The translations under genes were made by a program, and so were the position numbers. A model generated the notes under the pieces. That model searched no databases, was not told where the DNA came from, and was given only the letters and a program-made list of their open reading frames with translations. From JAJDTQ01 sp963422385 (GTDB taxonomy: Bacteria; Desulfobacterota; Binatia; UBA9968; JAJDTQ01): a stretch of 64,000 bases of DNA. Positions 44,049-51,021 of this stretch are shown here, piece after piece. The stretch is from positions 2,852,001-2,916,000 of the forward strand of contig OY729432.1 of the NCBI GenBank assembly GCA_963422385.1, in the 5' to 3' direction. Each line of letters starts with the position of its first letter. Position 1 is the first letter of the stretch.

Positions 44049-44108
44049 TGCGTATCCCTCCTTCTCTCGGTGGAATACACCTTAGCAACCTGTCCAATTT
44101 TCCGGGAC
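42838..44108 (-). mobile_element. Decayed IS3-family insertion sequence
   Basis: The orfA-proximal end is TGAGGTGGTCCCGGAAAATT (read on the minus strand from about 44108), the usual IS3-type terminal sequence. The other inverted repeat is not recognisable near 42838-42860, so that end is approximate or lost. The element carries the transposase remnants described separately and it interrupts a DUF4143 ATPase gene at its right side. Confidence 0.75.
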
Positions 44109-44492
44109 CACCTCAGGTATCTGAGGGACTGGGCGAACATCAAGGATGTGGGAGACAAGGCGGAGACCTTCGTCGCGTGTCATCTCCTCAAGGCGGTTGA
44201 CGGCTGGAACGACATGGGCCTCGGCCGGTTCGATCTCGGCTATCTGCGCGACCGGGAAAAACGTGAAGTGGACTTCGTGGTCGCCCGTGAGGGGCGGCCT
44301 TGGTTCCTCGTCGAGGTCAAATTCCGTGATGAGTCCATGAACTGGACGCTGAAGTACTTCCAGGATCAACTCAACGCGCCGTTTGCGTTTCAGGCGGTCA
44401 TCGATGCCGACTTCATCGACGCCGACTGCTTCGCGAGACCGGATCCGCCGCTGGTCGTGCCGGCCAGAACCTTTCTGTCTCAGCTCTTGTAG
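44107..44492 (+). pseudogene. 3' fragment of a second DUF4143 ATPase gene
   Basis: Encodes YLRDWANIKDVGDKAETFVA through PARTFLSQLL, nearly identical to the C-terminus of the protein at 38768-39976 (about 90% of bases by eye). The 5' two thirds are gone, cut at the IS3 boundary. Together with the intact copy this forms roughly 385-bp direct repeats flanking the ParA/NYN region. Confidence 0.85.
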
Positions 44493-44566
44493 TGCTGCCC
44501 GCTTCCGACGCACTACGCGAGGGGCATTCGCGTCGTCTTGGGCTGGTACGATGTGGGGTGCCAGGG

Positions 44567-44959
44567 CTATTTGGCCCGACCCGAGATCAGGGCCAAAACG
44601 ACACTGCCTATGGTTCCGGCACCGACAATGCTGGCCGTCCACTCGGCCCCGATTTGCGCCAGATAGACAGTGACACCGAGAGCCAAGACCGCGAATACGA
44701 AGCCCAGCAGTCGTCCGCCGATCTGCTCAAGACCCTGAAACGATAGGGCGCGTTGTTCATATTTTCGACGGTGAGCGGCTTCTGCCTCCCACTCGGCAAC
44801 AATCGCCTTGGCAGATCCAGGAACGATGCGCTCAAACTCTTCCAACGTGTGCGGAGCAGGCAGCGGACCTTGCCACTTTTCTATCGATACGACGGCTTCG
44901 GTCTTCGCTTGTCCAGTCTGTGCCGGCGGCCGGTCATTTTTCTTCCTTGGCGGACGCAT
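44567..44959 (-). CDS. DUF2335 family membrane protein (130 aa)
   Basis: GPLPAPHTLEEFERIVPGSA then KAIVAEWEAEAAHRRKYEQR followed by two membrane helices (LLGFVFAVLALGVTVYLA, ASIVGAGTIGSVVLALI) is the DUF2335 pattern. Function unknown; such proteins are common in accessory regions. Start ATG 44959 overlaps the stop of the small gene upstream, indicating coupled translation. Confidence 0.75.
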   Translation of the reverse strand: MRPPRKKNDRPPAQTGQAKTEAVVSIEKWQGPLPAPHTLEEFERIVPGSAKAIVAEWEAEAAHRRKYEQRALSFQGLEQIGGRLLGFVFAVLALGVTVYLAQIGAEWTASIVGAGTIGSVVLALISGRAK

Positions 44960-45197
44960 GTTGCTTGCGCTCGATGACCCTTCCCATGTCCTGGCCAATT
45001 TTGATCCAGTCGCCTCTCAAGGCGGTTGCCGCATCGGCATGCGTGAATGGTATGCGTCGGGCCTGGTTGGCAAATGAGAAGAGATCTGCGATTCCAGCCG
45101 CAAATGAGATCCACAGAGTATGACGCACAAACCGGAACCAACTGAGTCGGGGCCTTTCAGCCCCTTGGTTCACACGTTTTCGTTGTGTGGGACTCAT
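44934..45197 (-). CDS. Small hypothetical protein coupled to DUF2335 (87 aa)
   Basis: Basic N-terminus (MSPTQRKRVNQGAERPRLSW) then a hydrophobic patch (FVRHTLWISFAAGIADLFSF) and an acidic/helical end (GDWIKIGQDMGRVIERKQHA). It overlaps the DUF2335 start by 26 nt. Recurrent small partners of this size precede DUF2335 genes. The start is uncertain: ATG 45215 is also possible. Confidence 0.5.
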   Translation of the reverse strand: MSPTQRKRVNQGAERPRLSWFRFVRHTLWISFAAGIADLFSFANQARRIPFTHADAATALRGDWIKIGQDMGRVIERKQHASAKEEK

Positions 45198-45358
45198 AAA
45201 CTTGCTCTCATGCATAGTTGGTGAGGGGCTTCTAACGTGTGCCGGTCGTTTTGTCCAGCCGTTTCCCATAGTAGGCTGGGCCTCAGTCCGACTGAACTCA
45301 CTTGACGAACGTGTTCCAAGTAAACTTTTTACCCTTCCTCAGAGTCGCGCACAAGCCG

Positions 45359-45388
45359 TTGACAACACGAATCTGCGTTGGGTAAGGT
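45359..45388 (+). promoter_or_regulatory. Possible promoter of the UGSC selenoprotein operon
   Basis: TTGACA at 45359-45364, then 18 nt, then TAAGGT (45383-45388), 36 nt before the chosen start codon. The -35 is perfect, the -10 poor, so this is tentative. Confidence 0.3.
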
Positions 45389-45423
45389 CACGCAGGTAGA
45401 TCACTCGTGCGATGGAGGGCCTC

Positions 45424-46020
45424 ATGGGAAAGCTTTTGATGCTTGATCCGAGGGCCGACGTTCTGCTGGAGAATCATCCGCCTGTACCGGGCCTGGACGA
45501 TCTGGCGGGGAAGGTGGTGGGCATCCTCGATAACGGCCAGGCCAACTCGAGCCCGATGTTTCAGGAGTTGGCGCGGTTGATTGAGGAACAGACCGGTGCC
45601 GCAGAGGTGCTGCTGCGCAAGAAGCCCAGCCACATGCAGGGCGCACCGGAGGAGATGATCGAGGAGATGCTGAGCCGGTGCGACGCGGTCGTCACCGGCC
45701 TCGGGGCTTGAGGCTCGTGCACGTCGTGGAGTGTCCACGACGCCATCGAGATTCAGAAGCGCGGCAAGCCCACGGTGACCCTGTGCCAGACCATCTTCAT
45801 GGAACTGGGCCGGAAGGAAGCGGTGTTCTTCGGCATGCCGGAACTGCCGCTGGTGCAGATCCCGCACCACCCGAGCGGCGGTGCGCGGCCGGGCGAGCAC
45901 TGCGAAGACGCGGAGATCGCCATCGGGCCGGTGCGGGAGACGTTGACGGATGCCGGTGTCGGAGAACGCGGAGGAATGGACGCCGGCGTGCCGGGGGCGG
46001 AAGCCCGGGCAGCGGAATAG
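45424..46020 (+). CDS. UGSC family selenoprotein, Sec at in-frame TGA 45709-45711 (198 aa)
   Basis: The frame starting at ATG 45424 (GGAGG 5 nt upstream; ATG 45412 also in frame) meets TGA at codon 96. Reading the TGA as selenocysteine gives CDAVVTGLGA-U-GSCTSWSV and then HDAIEIQKRGKPTVTLCQTI in the same frame, continuing to TAG at 46020. The resulting U-G-S-C motif names a known (seleno)protein family whose function is not established; a thiol/selenol redox or C-S/C-Se chemistry is suspected. N-terminal LDDLAGKVVGILDNGQANSS and ELARLIEEQTGA fit the family. The C-terminal 20-30 residues look degraded or variable. A hairpin follows the TGA at SECIS distance. Conventional annotation would split it into two ORFs. 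Confidence 0.85.
45722..45742 (+). promoter_or_regulatory. Bacterial SECIS-like hairpin
   Basis: CGTCGTGG (45722-45729) pairs perfectly with CCACGACG (45735-45742) around loop AGTGT, starting 10 nt after the TGA. Distance (about 18 nt to the apical loop) and a loop containing GU fit the SelB-binding element of bacterial selenoprotein mRNAs. Confidence 0.65.
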
Positions 46021-46070
46021 CGCCCGGCCGGGAGCTTCCCGCTTAACGACGCACCACGGACCTTCTACGC

Positions 46071-47180
46071 ATGCCCATCGACACCTCACAGGTGAAGCCG
46101 GATTCCGACGTCAGGCTGGTCTCCGAAGTCATCGAGGTGGAGGACTCGCTGGAGGCGGCCAACGACTGGTTCTGCGACCAGAGGCTCAGCGACGGACTGC
46201 CCATCGTGCCGCCCACCCGCGAGCGCGTGGAACGCATGCTCGCGGGCACCCACCGCGACCCCCAGGAGATCATCGGGCAGGTGCCGCCCAAGTGGGCGCC
46301 TGCCACCGTCGAGAAGATCGCCGTCAACTGCGTGATGGCGGGTTGCCTGCCGGGATACCTTCCGGTGGTGATCGCCGCGGTGGAAGGCATCATGGAGCCG
46401 CGCTTCAACCTCTACGGGGTCCAGGCCACCACCGGTTATGCGGGTCCGGCGCTGCTGGTCAACGGTCCCGTCCGGAACGAGCTGGGCATCAATAGCGACG
46501 CCGGCGCGTTCGGCCCCGGCCACCGGGCCAACGCGACCATCGGCCGGGCCATCCGCCTGATCCTCATCACCATCGGCGGCGGCTATCCCGGCGACACGGA
46601 CCGCGCCACCTTCGGCTGGCCGGGCAAGTACAGCTTCTGCTTCGGCGAGAACGAGGAGAAGAGCCCCTGGGAGCCCTACCACGTGAGCCGTGGCTACGAA
46701 CCCGAGCAGAGCACCGTGACCGTGTGCGGCGTCAACGGTTTCATCCCGATGCACACCGCCGGAAGCACGGGGCAGGAGGCGCTGTCGTCGCTGGCCGAGG
46801 TCATCGCCATGCACCACGGCGGCAGCCACCTGGACGTGGGCAGCTTCGGCGGCGGCACGCCGCTGGTGGCCCTGTGCACCGAGGACGCCGAGATCATGGC
46901 GCGGGACGGCATCTCACGGGCGGACATCCGCGAGTATCTGTGGGAGCATTCCACCATCCCCTTTACGAGCATCCCGGACCGTCGCAAGGGAGCCAAGAGC
47001 GACGAAGAGCTGCTGCGGGAGTCGCCCAACGTCACCTCCGACGGGATCGTACACCTGGCCATTAGGCCCGACGATATCATGGTGATCGTGACGGGCGGCA
47101 AGCACCGGCATTGTGTGCTGTTGCCCATGTGGACGGGCCGGAACACGCTGGCCGTGACCAAGCCCATACGGACGGCCTGA
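46071..47180 (+). CDS. Conserved protein downstream of the UGSC selenoprotein (369 aa)
   Basis: Cytoplasmic-looking protein without signal peptide. Conspicuous blocks: FCDQRLSDGLPIVPPTRERV, CVMAGCLPGYLPVVIAAVEG with a CxxxxC pair, GHRANATIGRAIRLILITIG then GGYPGDTDRATFGWPGKYSF, and a C-terminal DIMVIVTGGKHRHCVLLPMW. I do not recognise a named domain. It begins 50 nt after the UGSC stop in the same direction, so a joint function is likely. Cysteines in conserved-looking surroundings could cooperate with the selenocysteine of the neighbour. Confidence 0.75.
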   Translation: MPIDTSQVKPDSDVRLVSEVIEVEDSLEAANDWFCDQRLSDGLPIVPPTRERVERMLAGTHRDPQEIIGQVPPKWAPATVEKIAVNCVMAGCLPGYLPVVIAAVEGIMEPRFNLYGVQATTGYAGPALLVNGPVRNELGINSDAGAFGPGHRANATIGRAIRLILITIGGGYPGDTDRATFGWPGKYSFCFGENEEKSPWEPYHVSRGYEPEQSTVTVCGVNGFIPMHTAGSTGQEALSSLAEVIAMHHGGSHLDVGSFGGGTPLVALCTEDAEIMARDGISRADIREYLWEHSTIPFTSIPDRRKGAKSDEELLRESPNVTSDGIVHLAIRPDDIMVIVTGGKHRHCVLLPMWTGRNTLAVTKPIRTA

Positions 47181-47242
47181 GGGTACGCGCGTCCGGGCGA
47201 TTCGCATGGATCGGTATGAAAATCGGTAGTCGGGACCCGAAT

Positions 47243-47345
47243 CCGTCATTTCCGCGAAAGCGGGAATCCAGGAGGGTGGGGCGACGGCAACTCGGCTGTC
47301 GCGCCCCTCTACCGCCCCGGATTCCCGCTTTCGCGGAAATGACGG
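47243..47345. repeat. BIME: two inverted REPs with perfect 27-bp arms
   Basis: Arms at 47243-47269 and 47319-47345 are exact reverse complements (core TTCCGCGAAAGCGGGAATCC). The 49-nt interior contains a further stem GGGGCGAC/GTCGCGCCCC. It separates the UGSC pair from the acyl-CoA dehydrogenase genes and shares its core with 30868-30921 and 15681-15705. Confidence 0.85.
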
Positions 47346-47394
47346 AAAGTAGCGGGGTTTGACGGCTTTGATGCCTGGCGACGAAGGAGTGTCC

Positions 47395-48609
47395 ATGGAT
47401 TTCAATCTGCAAGAAGATTCCCCCGAGATGAGCGAGTTCCGCAAGGAAGTCCGCGCCTGGATGGAAGAGAACATGAAGGGCTCGGAGCATCTGCGCTGGT
47501 CGGCCTCGTGGTCCACCCGGGAGAACGACGAAGAGTACAAGTTCCGCCGCGGGCTGGGCGAGAAGCTGGGCAAGAAAGGCTGGCTGTTTCCCATGTTCCC
47601 CGAGGAGTACGGCGGCGCCGGATTGAGCGTGGACCATCAGTTCGTGCTGGAGACGGAGCTCACCCGCCATGGTCTCAATCTTACCCATGTGTTCTACACC
47701 CTGGCCCGGATCGTGGGGCCGGTGCTGCTTCACTGGGGCACCGAGGAGCAGAAGCGGGAGTTCCTGCCGCCCATCACCCGGGGTGAGATCGTCGTCTGGC
47801 AGGTCTTGACCGAGCCCCAGAGCGGCAGCGACGTGGCCAACTGCCAGACCCGGGCCATTCGCGACGGCGACGACTACATCGTTAACGGACAGAAGGTCAT
47901 GGTGGGCCACCATCTGCCGCCGGACGCGCTGTGGGCGCTGGTTTGCACCGACCCCGATGGCAAGCGGCACGAGAACCTGAGCTGGCTGCACATTCCCGCG
48001 AATCTGCCGGGCATCACCATCCAGCACATGCACCTGATGATGGGCATCAAGAACGCGGTGTTCTTCGACAATGTGCGGGTGCCTGCCAAGTATCTCATCG
48101 GCGGCGAGAACAACGGCTGGAAGGTGGCTCACACGCACCTCGAGCTCGAGCACGGCGGTGACGGCCGGGTGGGCGCCGACCCGGTGGTGGACCGGGTGGT
48201 GGAGTACTGCCGGAATCATGAGGTGGGCGGCAAGCCGCTCATCGAAGATCCCCACGTGCGCGACACCATCGCCGACATGGTCATGGAGATCAACACGGTG
48301 AACCGCATGGCGCGGCGCATCTTCTGGCACCGTTTCGTCAAGGAGCCGCACGCCTACGGCGGCGCCCAGTTCCGCTACTACCAGCGCATGGTGCGGCTGC
48401 GGAACGGCGAGCGTCTGCAGAAGATCATGGGGGCCGACGCCTTGATCCCCGACCACAGCGTGCACGAGGTGGTGGACTTCGAGTACGTTATCCGGAGCGG
48501 CCCCGGCCAGCTTCACGGCGGCGGCACCCTGGACACCGACCGGCTCATCTTCGCCCGCCGTGCCGGCATCGGCCGCGAGACCAGGGAGAAGGCGCCGGAT
48601 ACCGTGTAG
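47395..48609 (+). CDS. Acyl-CoA dehydrogenase (404 aa)
   Basis: Flavoprotein fold: FPEEYGGAGLSVDHQFVLET, VLTEPQSGSDVANCQTRAIR (FAD/substrate segment), IVNGQKVMVGHHLP and AKYLIGGENNGWKVAHTHLE. About the standard length. GAAGGAG precedes ATG 47395. Oxidises an acyl-CoA with electron transfer to ETF; the second dehydrogenase follows 97 nt later, so the two may form a heteromer as seen in steroid and branched-acid pathways. Confidence 0.9.
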   Translation: MDFNLQEDSPEMSEFRKEVRAWMEENMKGSEHLRWSASWSTRENDEEYKFRRGLGEKLGKKGWLFPMFPEEYGGAGLSVDHQFVLETELTRHGLNLTHVFYTLARIVGPVLLHWGTEEQKREFLPPITRGEIVVWQVLTEPQSGSDVANCQTRAIRDGDDYIVNGQKVMVGHHLPPDALWALVCTDPDGKRHENLSWLHIPANLPGITIQHMHLMMGIKNAVFFDNVRVPAKYLIGGENNGWKVAHTHLELEHGGDGRVGADPVVDRVVEYCRNHEVGGKPLIEDPHVRDTIADMVMEINTVNRMARRIFWHRFVKEPHAYGGAQFRYYQRMVRLRNGERLQKIMGADALIPDHSVHEVVDFEYVIRSGPGQLHGGGTLDTDRLIFARRAGIGRETREKAPDTV

Positions 48610-48656
48610 GATCGGCTATCCGGGGAACGCGACCGAAGCGAAGCAGGGTAGAGCCG

Positions 48657-48673
48657 GCTCGGACAGGCTCCTG
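48657..48673 (+). repeat. Terminal fragment of the MITE-like repeat
   Basis: CTCGGACAGGCTCCTG matches the right end of the 168-bp element; nothing else of it remains. It lies in the 97-bp gap between the two acyl-CoA dehydrogenase genes. Confidence 0.4.
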
Positions 48674-48706
48674 AAATAAAATCAGTAAACCAGGCTTGGG
48701 GTTATC

Positions 48707-49858
48707 ATGGATCTACGACTCAACGAAGATCAGGAAATGTTCAAGAAGGTGGCGGCGGACTTCGTTCAGGCGGAGGCGCCGACCACCATGCTGACCCAGC
48801 AGTTCCTCAAGAGGGAGACCTTCCTGCCCGATCTCCATGCCAAGCTCGCCGGGCTGGGCTGGCTCGGGATGCTCATGCCCGAGCAGTACGGCGGCGCCGG
48901 GTTGTCCTATCTGGATTGCGGCGTGGTGTTCGAGGAGCTCGGGCGGGCTCCGGTGCCGGGGCCGGTGTTCTCTTCCGGCGTGCTGGCGGCCCAGATCATT
49001 CACGATGGCGGCTCCGACGCTCAGAAGGAGGCCCTGCTGCCGGCCATCTGCGGCGGCGAGTCCATCGTCATCCCGGCCATCGGCGACCACGGCGTCCACT
49101 GGGGACCGGAAACGGTCGCCACCACGCTCTCGCGGTTCGGCGACATCGTGACCCTTCAGGGGACCAAGCGCCACGTCTATGATGCCGAGGGCGCCACGGC
49201 TTTCCTGTGCGCCGCTCGGACCGACGACGGCGGGGTGGCGGTGGTGCTGGTGGACCGGAACGCGCCGGGCGTCACGGTGACGCCGTACAAGGGCTTCATG
49301 GTGTCGGTGAGCGAGGTCGTCTTCGACGGCGTCGAGGCGCCGGCCGGAAACCTCATCGGCGCGGCGGGCGCGGGTTGGGACCTGCTGGACAAGGCGGCGG
49401 AGAAGGCCATCCCGATCCTGTGCGCCTACAAGGTGGGGGCGTGCCAGGAGATCTACGACTTCACCGTCCAGTACACCCGTGAACGCCGGGCCTTCGGTCA
49501 GCTCATCGGCCGGTTTCAGAGGGTGCAGGACCACTGCGTGGAACTGTCGGTTCACATGGACGCGGCCCGGATGGCCACCTACGAGACCCTTTGGAAGCTC
49601 GACGAGGGACTTCCGGCCGAAGCCGGCATCCACGAGTCCAAGGCCGCGGCCAGCGAGGGATACCACCAGGCGTGCAGCTACTCGCACATGGTGCACGCCG
49701 GCCCGGGCACCGACTACCTGCACCCGCTGATGGTGCACAGCGTGCTGGCGCACACGCTGTACCAGTATCTGGGCACGCCGGACTATCACAAGCGCCGGAT
49801 GGTGGACGCGCTCTATCCGCAAACACCGGAAGTTTCGACAACGGGCAAAGGCAGATGA
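48707..49858 (+). CDS. Acyl-CoA dehydrogenase (383 aa)
   Basis: LGWLGMLMPEQYGGAGLSYL, then a beta domain with VATTLSRFGDIVTLQGTKRH and a C-terminal helical domain with VQYTRERRAFGQLIGRFQRV, the R..FG signature. The usual SGSD-type loop is weak and the active-site Glu is not obvious, which fits the non-catalytic or divergent partner of a heteromeric ACAD. Paired with the upstream dehydrogenase. Confidence 0.85.
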   Translation: MDLRLNEDQEMFKKVAADFVQAEAPTTMLTQQFLKRETFLPDLHAKLAGLGWLGMLMPEQYGGAGLSYLDCGVVFEELGRAPVPGPVFSSGVLAAQIIHDGGSDAQKEALLPAICGGESIVIPAIGDHGVHWGPETVATTLSRFGDIVTLQGTKRHVYDAEGATAFLCAARTDDGGVAVVLVDRNAPGVTVTPYKGFMVSVSEVVFDGVEAPAGNLIGAAGAGWDLLDKAAEKAIPILCAYKVGACQEIYDFTVQYTRERRAFGQLIGRFQRVQDHCVELSVHMDAARMATYETLWKLDEGLPAEAGIHESKAAASEGYHQACSYSHMVHAGPGTDYLHPLMVHSVLAHTLYQYLGTPDYHKRRMVDALYPQTPEVSTTGKGR

Positions 49859-49917
49859 ATATCGGGGTCAATCGGAATCGGGTCAATCCGTGGAGGACAC
49901 GGAGAAGGGAATCCGCC

Positions 49918-50979
49918 ATGAGACAGATGCGCTTCGCCGTCGCTGTTTTGTTCGTCCTGTTGCTCGCCGGCCAGGTTGCCGCACAGGACACGGACATGGA
50001 GAAACACTTCAAGGGCAAGACCATCAACCTCGTCGTCGGCACCTCCGCGGGCGGCGGTTACGACATAATCGCCCGCCTGTTCGCCAGGTACGCTCCCATG
50101 CACCTGCCGGGCAGTCCCCGGTTCATCGTGCGCAACGTTCCCGGCGGGGCCGGCCTCAAGGGAACCCAGTACATGAACCGCAGCAAGCCCGACGGCCTCA
50201 CCGTGGGTCCGCATTTCACCAGTCTGGTCATGAAGGAGCTGGCGGGCGTGGACGTGCCGGGCTTCAACGTGAAGGACCTCATCATCCTGGGCGCGCCTAC
50301 GCTGGTGGATGACAACTATCTGATATGCGTGGACCGCAAGGTGGCCAAGTCCTGGGAAGACATGCTCAAGATGGGCCGGCAGCTACGCATGGCCTCTCAG
50401 CGCCCGGGTATCGGCCGGGTGCCCATGGGCGGCGAGTTCGTGCAGCTCGTGGGCGGCCCCATCAAGCTCATCTACGGCTACAAGTCCACCGGCGAAGAGC
50501 TGGCGGCCTTCGCCCGGGGCGAGACCGAAGTGGTGACCTGCCTCGAGCGCCGCTTGCCGCGCATGTACCCGGAACTCGTCGAGAAGAAGCGGCTGGCGCC
50601 GATCTACTGGTGGAACGCCCCGGCCAGCGACAAGTGGCTGGCCCGCCTGGGAGGCGAGAAGCCGCGCCACGTCTTCGATCTGCCGGGCTTGAAGCTGACC
50701 GATTCCCAGAAGGTGGCGTTCAAGACCGCGGTGAACATCCACCAGCACCTGAGGGCCTTCATGCTGCCGCCCAAGACCCCCAAGACCATCGTGGACACCT
50801 GGCGCAAGGCGTTCAAGGCCACCATCGAGGATCCCGAGTTCGTCAAGGCCGCCCAGGTCGCCAACTACGACATCGGGTACGGCTCTCCGAAGCAGTATGA
50901 GGAGCAACTCGCCACCATCCAGGACCTGCCTCCGGACGGCGCGCTGTTCTTTCAGAAGCTGATGGGCGAGAAGCGCTAG
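49918..50979 (+). CDS. tctC: Bug/TctC-type substrate-binding protein (353 aa)
   Basis: Signal peptide (VAVLFVLLLAGQVAA, cleavage near AAQD) then KTINLVVGTSAGGGYDIIAR, RNVPGGAGLKGTQYMN and later KSTGEELAAFARGETEVVTC. Periplasmic binding subunit of a tripartite tricarboxylate transporter, 42 nt before a fused TctA-TctB gene. A Glu/Lys-rich region near residue 220 is typical of the family. GGAGAAGGG precedes ATG 49918. Confidence 0.9.
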   Translation: MRQMRFAVAVLFVLLLAGQVAAQDTDMEKHFKGKTINLVVGTSAGGGYDIIARLFARYAPMHLPGSPRFIVRNVPGGAGLKGTQYMNRSKPDGLTVGPHFTSLVMKELAGVDVPGFNVKDLIILGAPTLVDDNYLICVDRKVAKSWEDMLKMGRQLRMASQRPGIGRVPMGGEFVQLVGGPIKLIYGYKSTGEELAAFARGETEVVTCLERRLPRMYPELVEKKRLAPIYWWNAPASDKWLARLGGEKPRHVFDLPGLKLTDSQKVAFKTAVNIHQHLRAFMLPPKTPKTIVDTWRKAFKATIEDPEFVKAAQVANYDIGYGSPKQYEEQLATIQDLPPDGALFFQKLMGEKR

Positions 50980-51021
50980 GGTACGGGAACTTCAGGTACC
51001 AACCCCTGGCCGAGGGGCTTC

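Noticed and set aside
43063..44097. 344-aa ORF across the IS3 region as an intact gene
   Set aside because: Its first third and last third are out-of-frame readings of the transposase; only the middle is OrfB.
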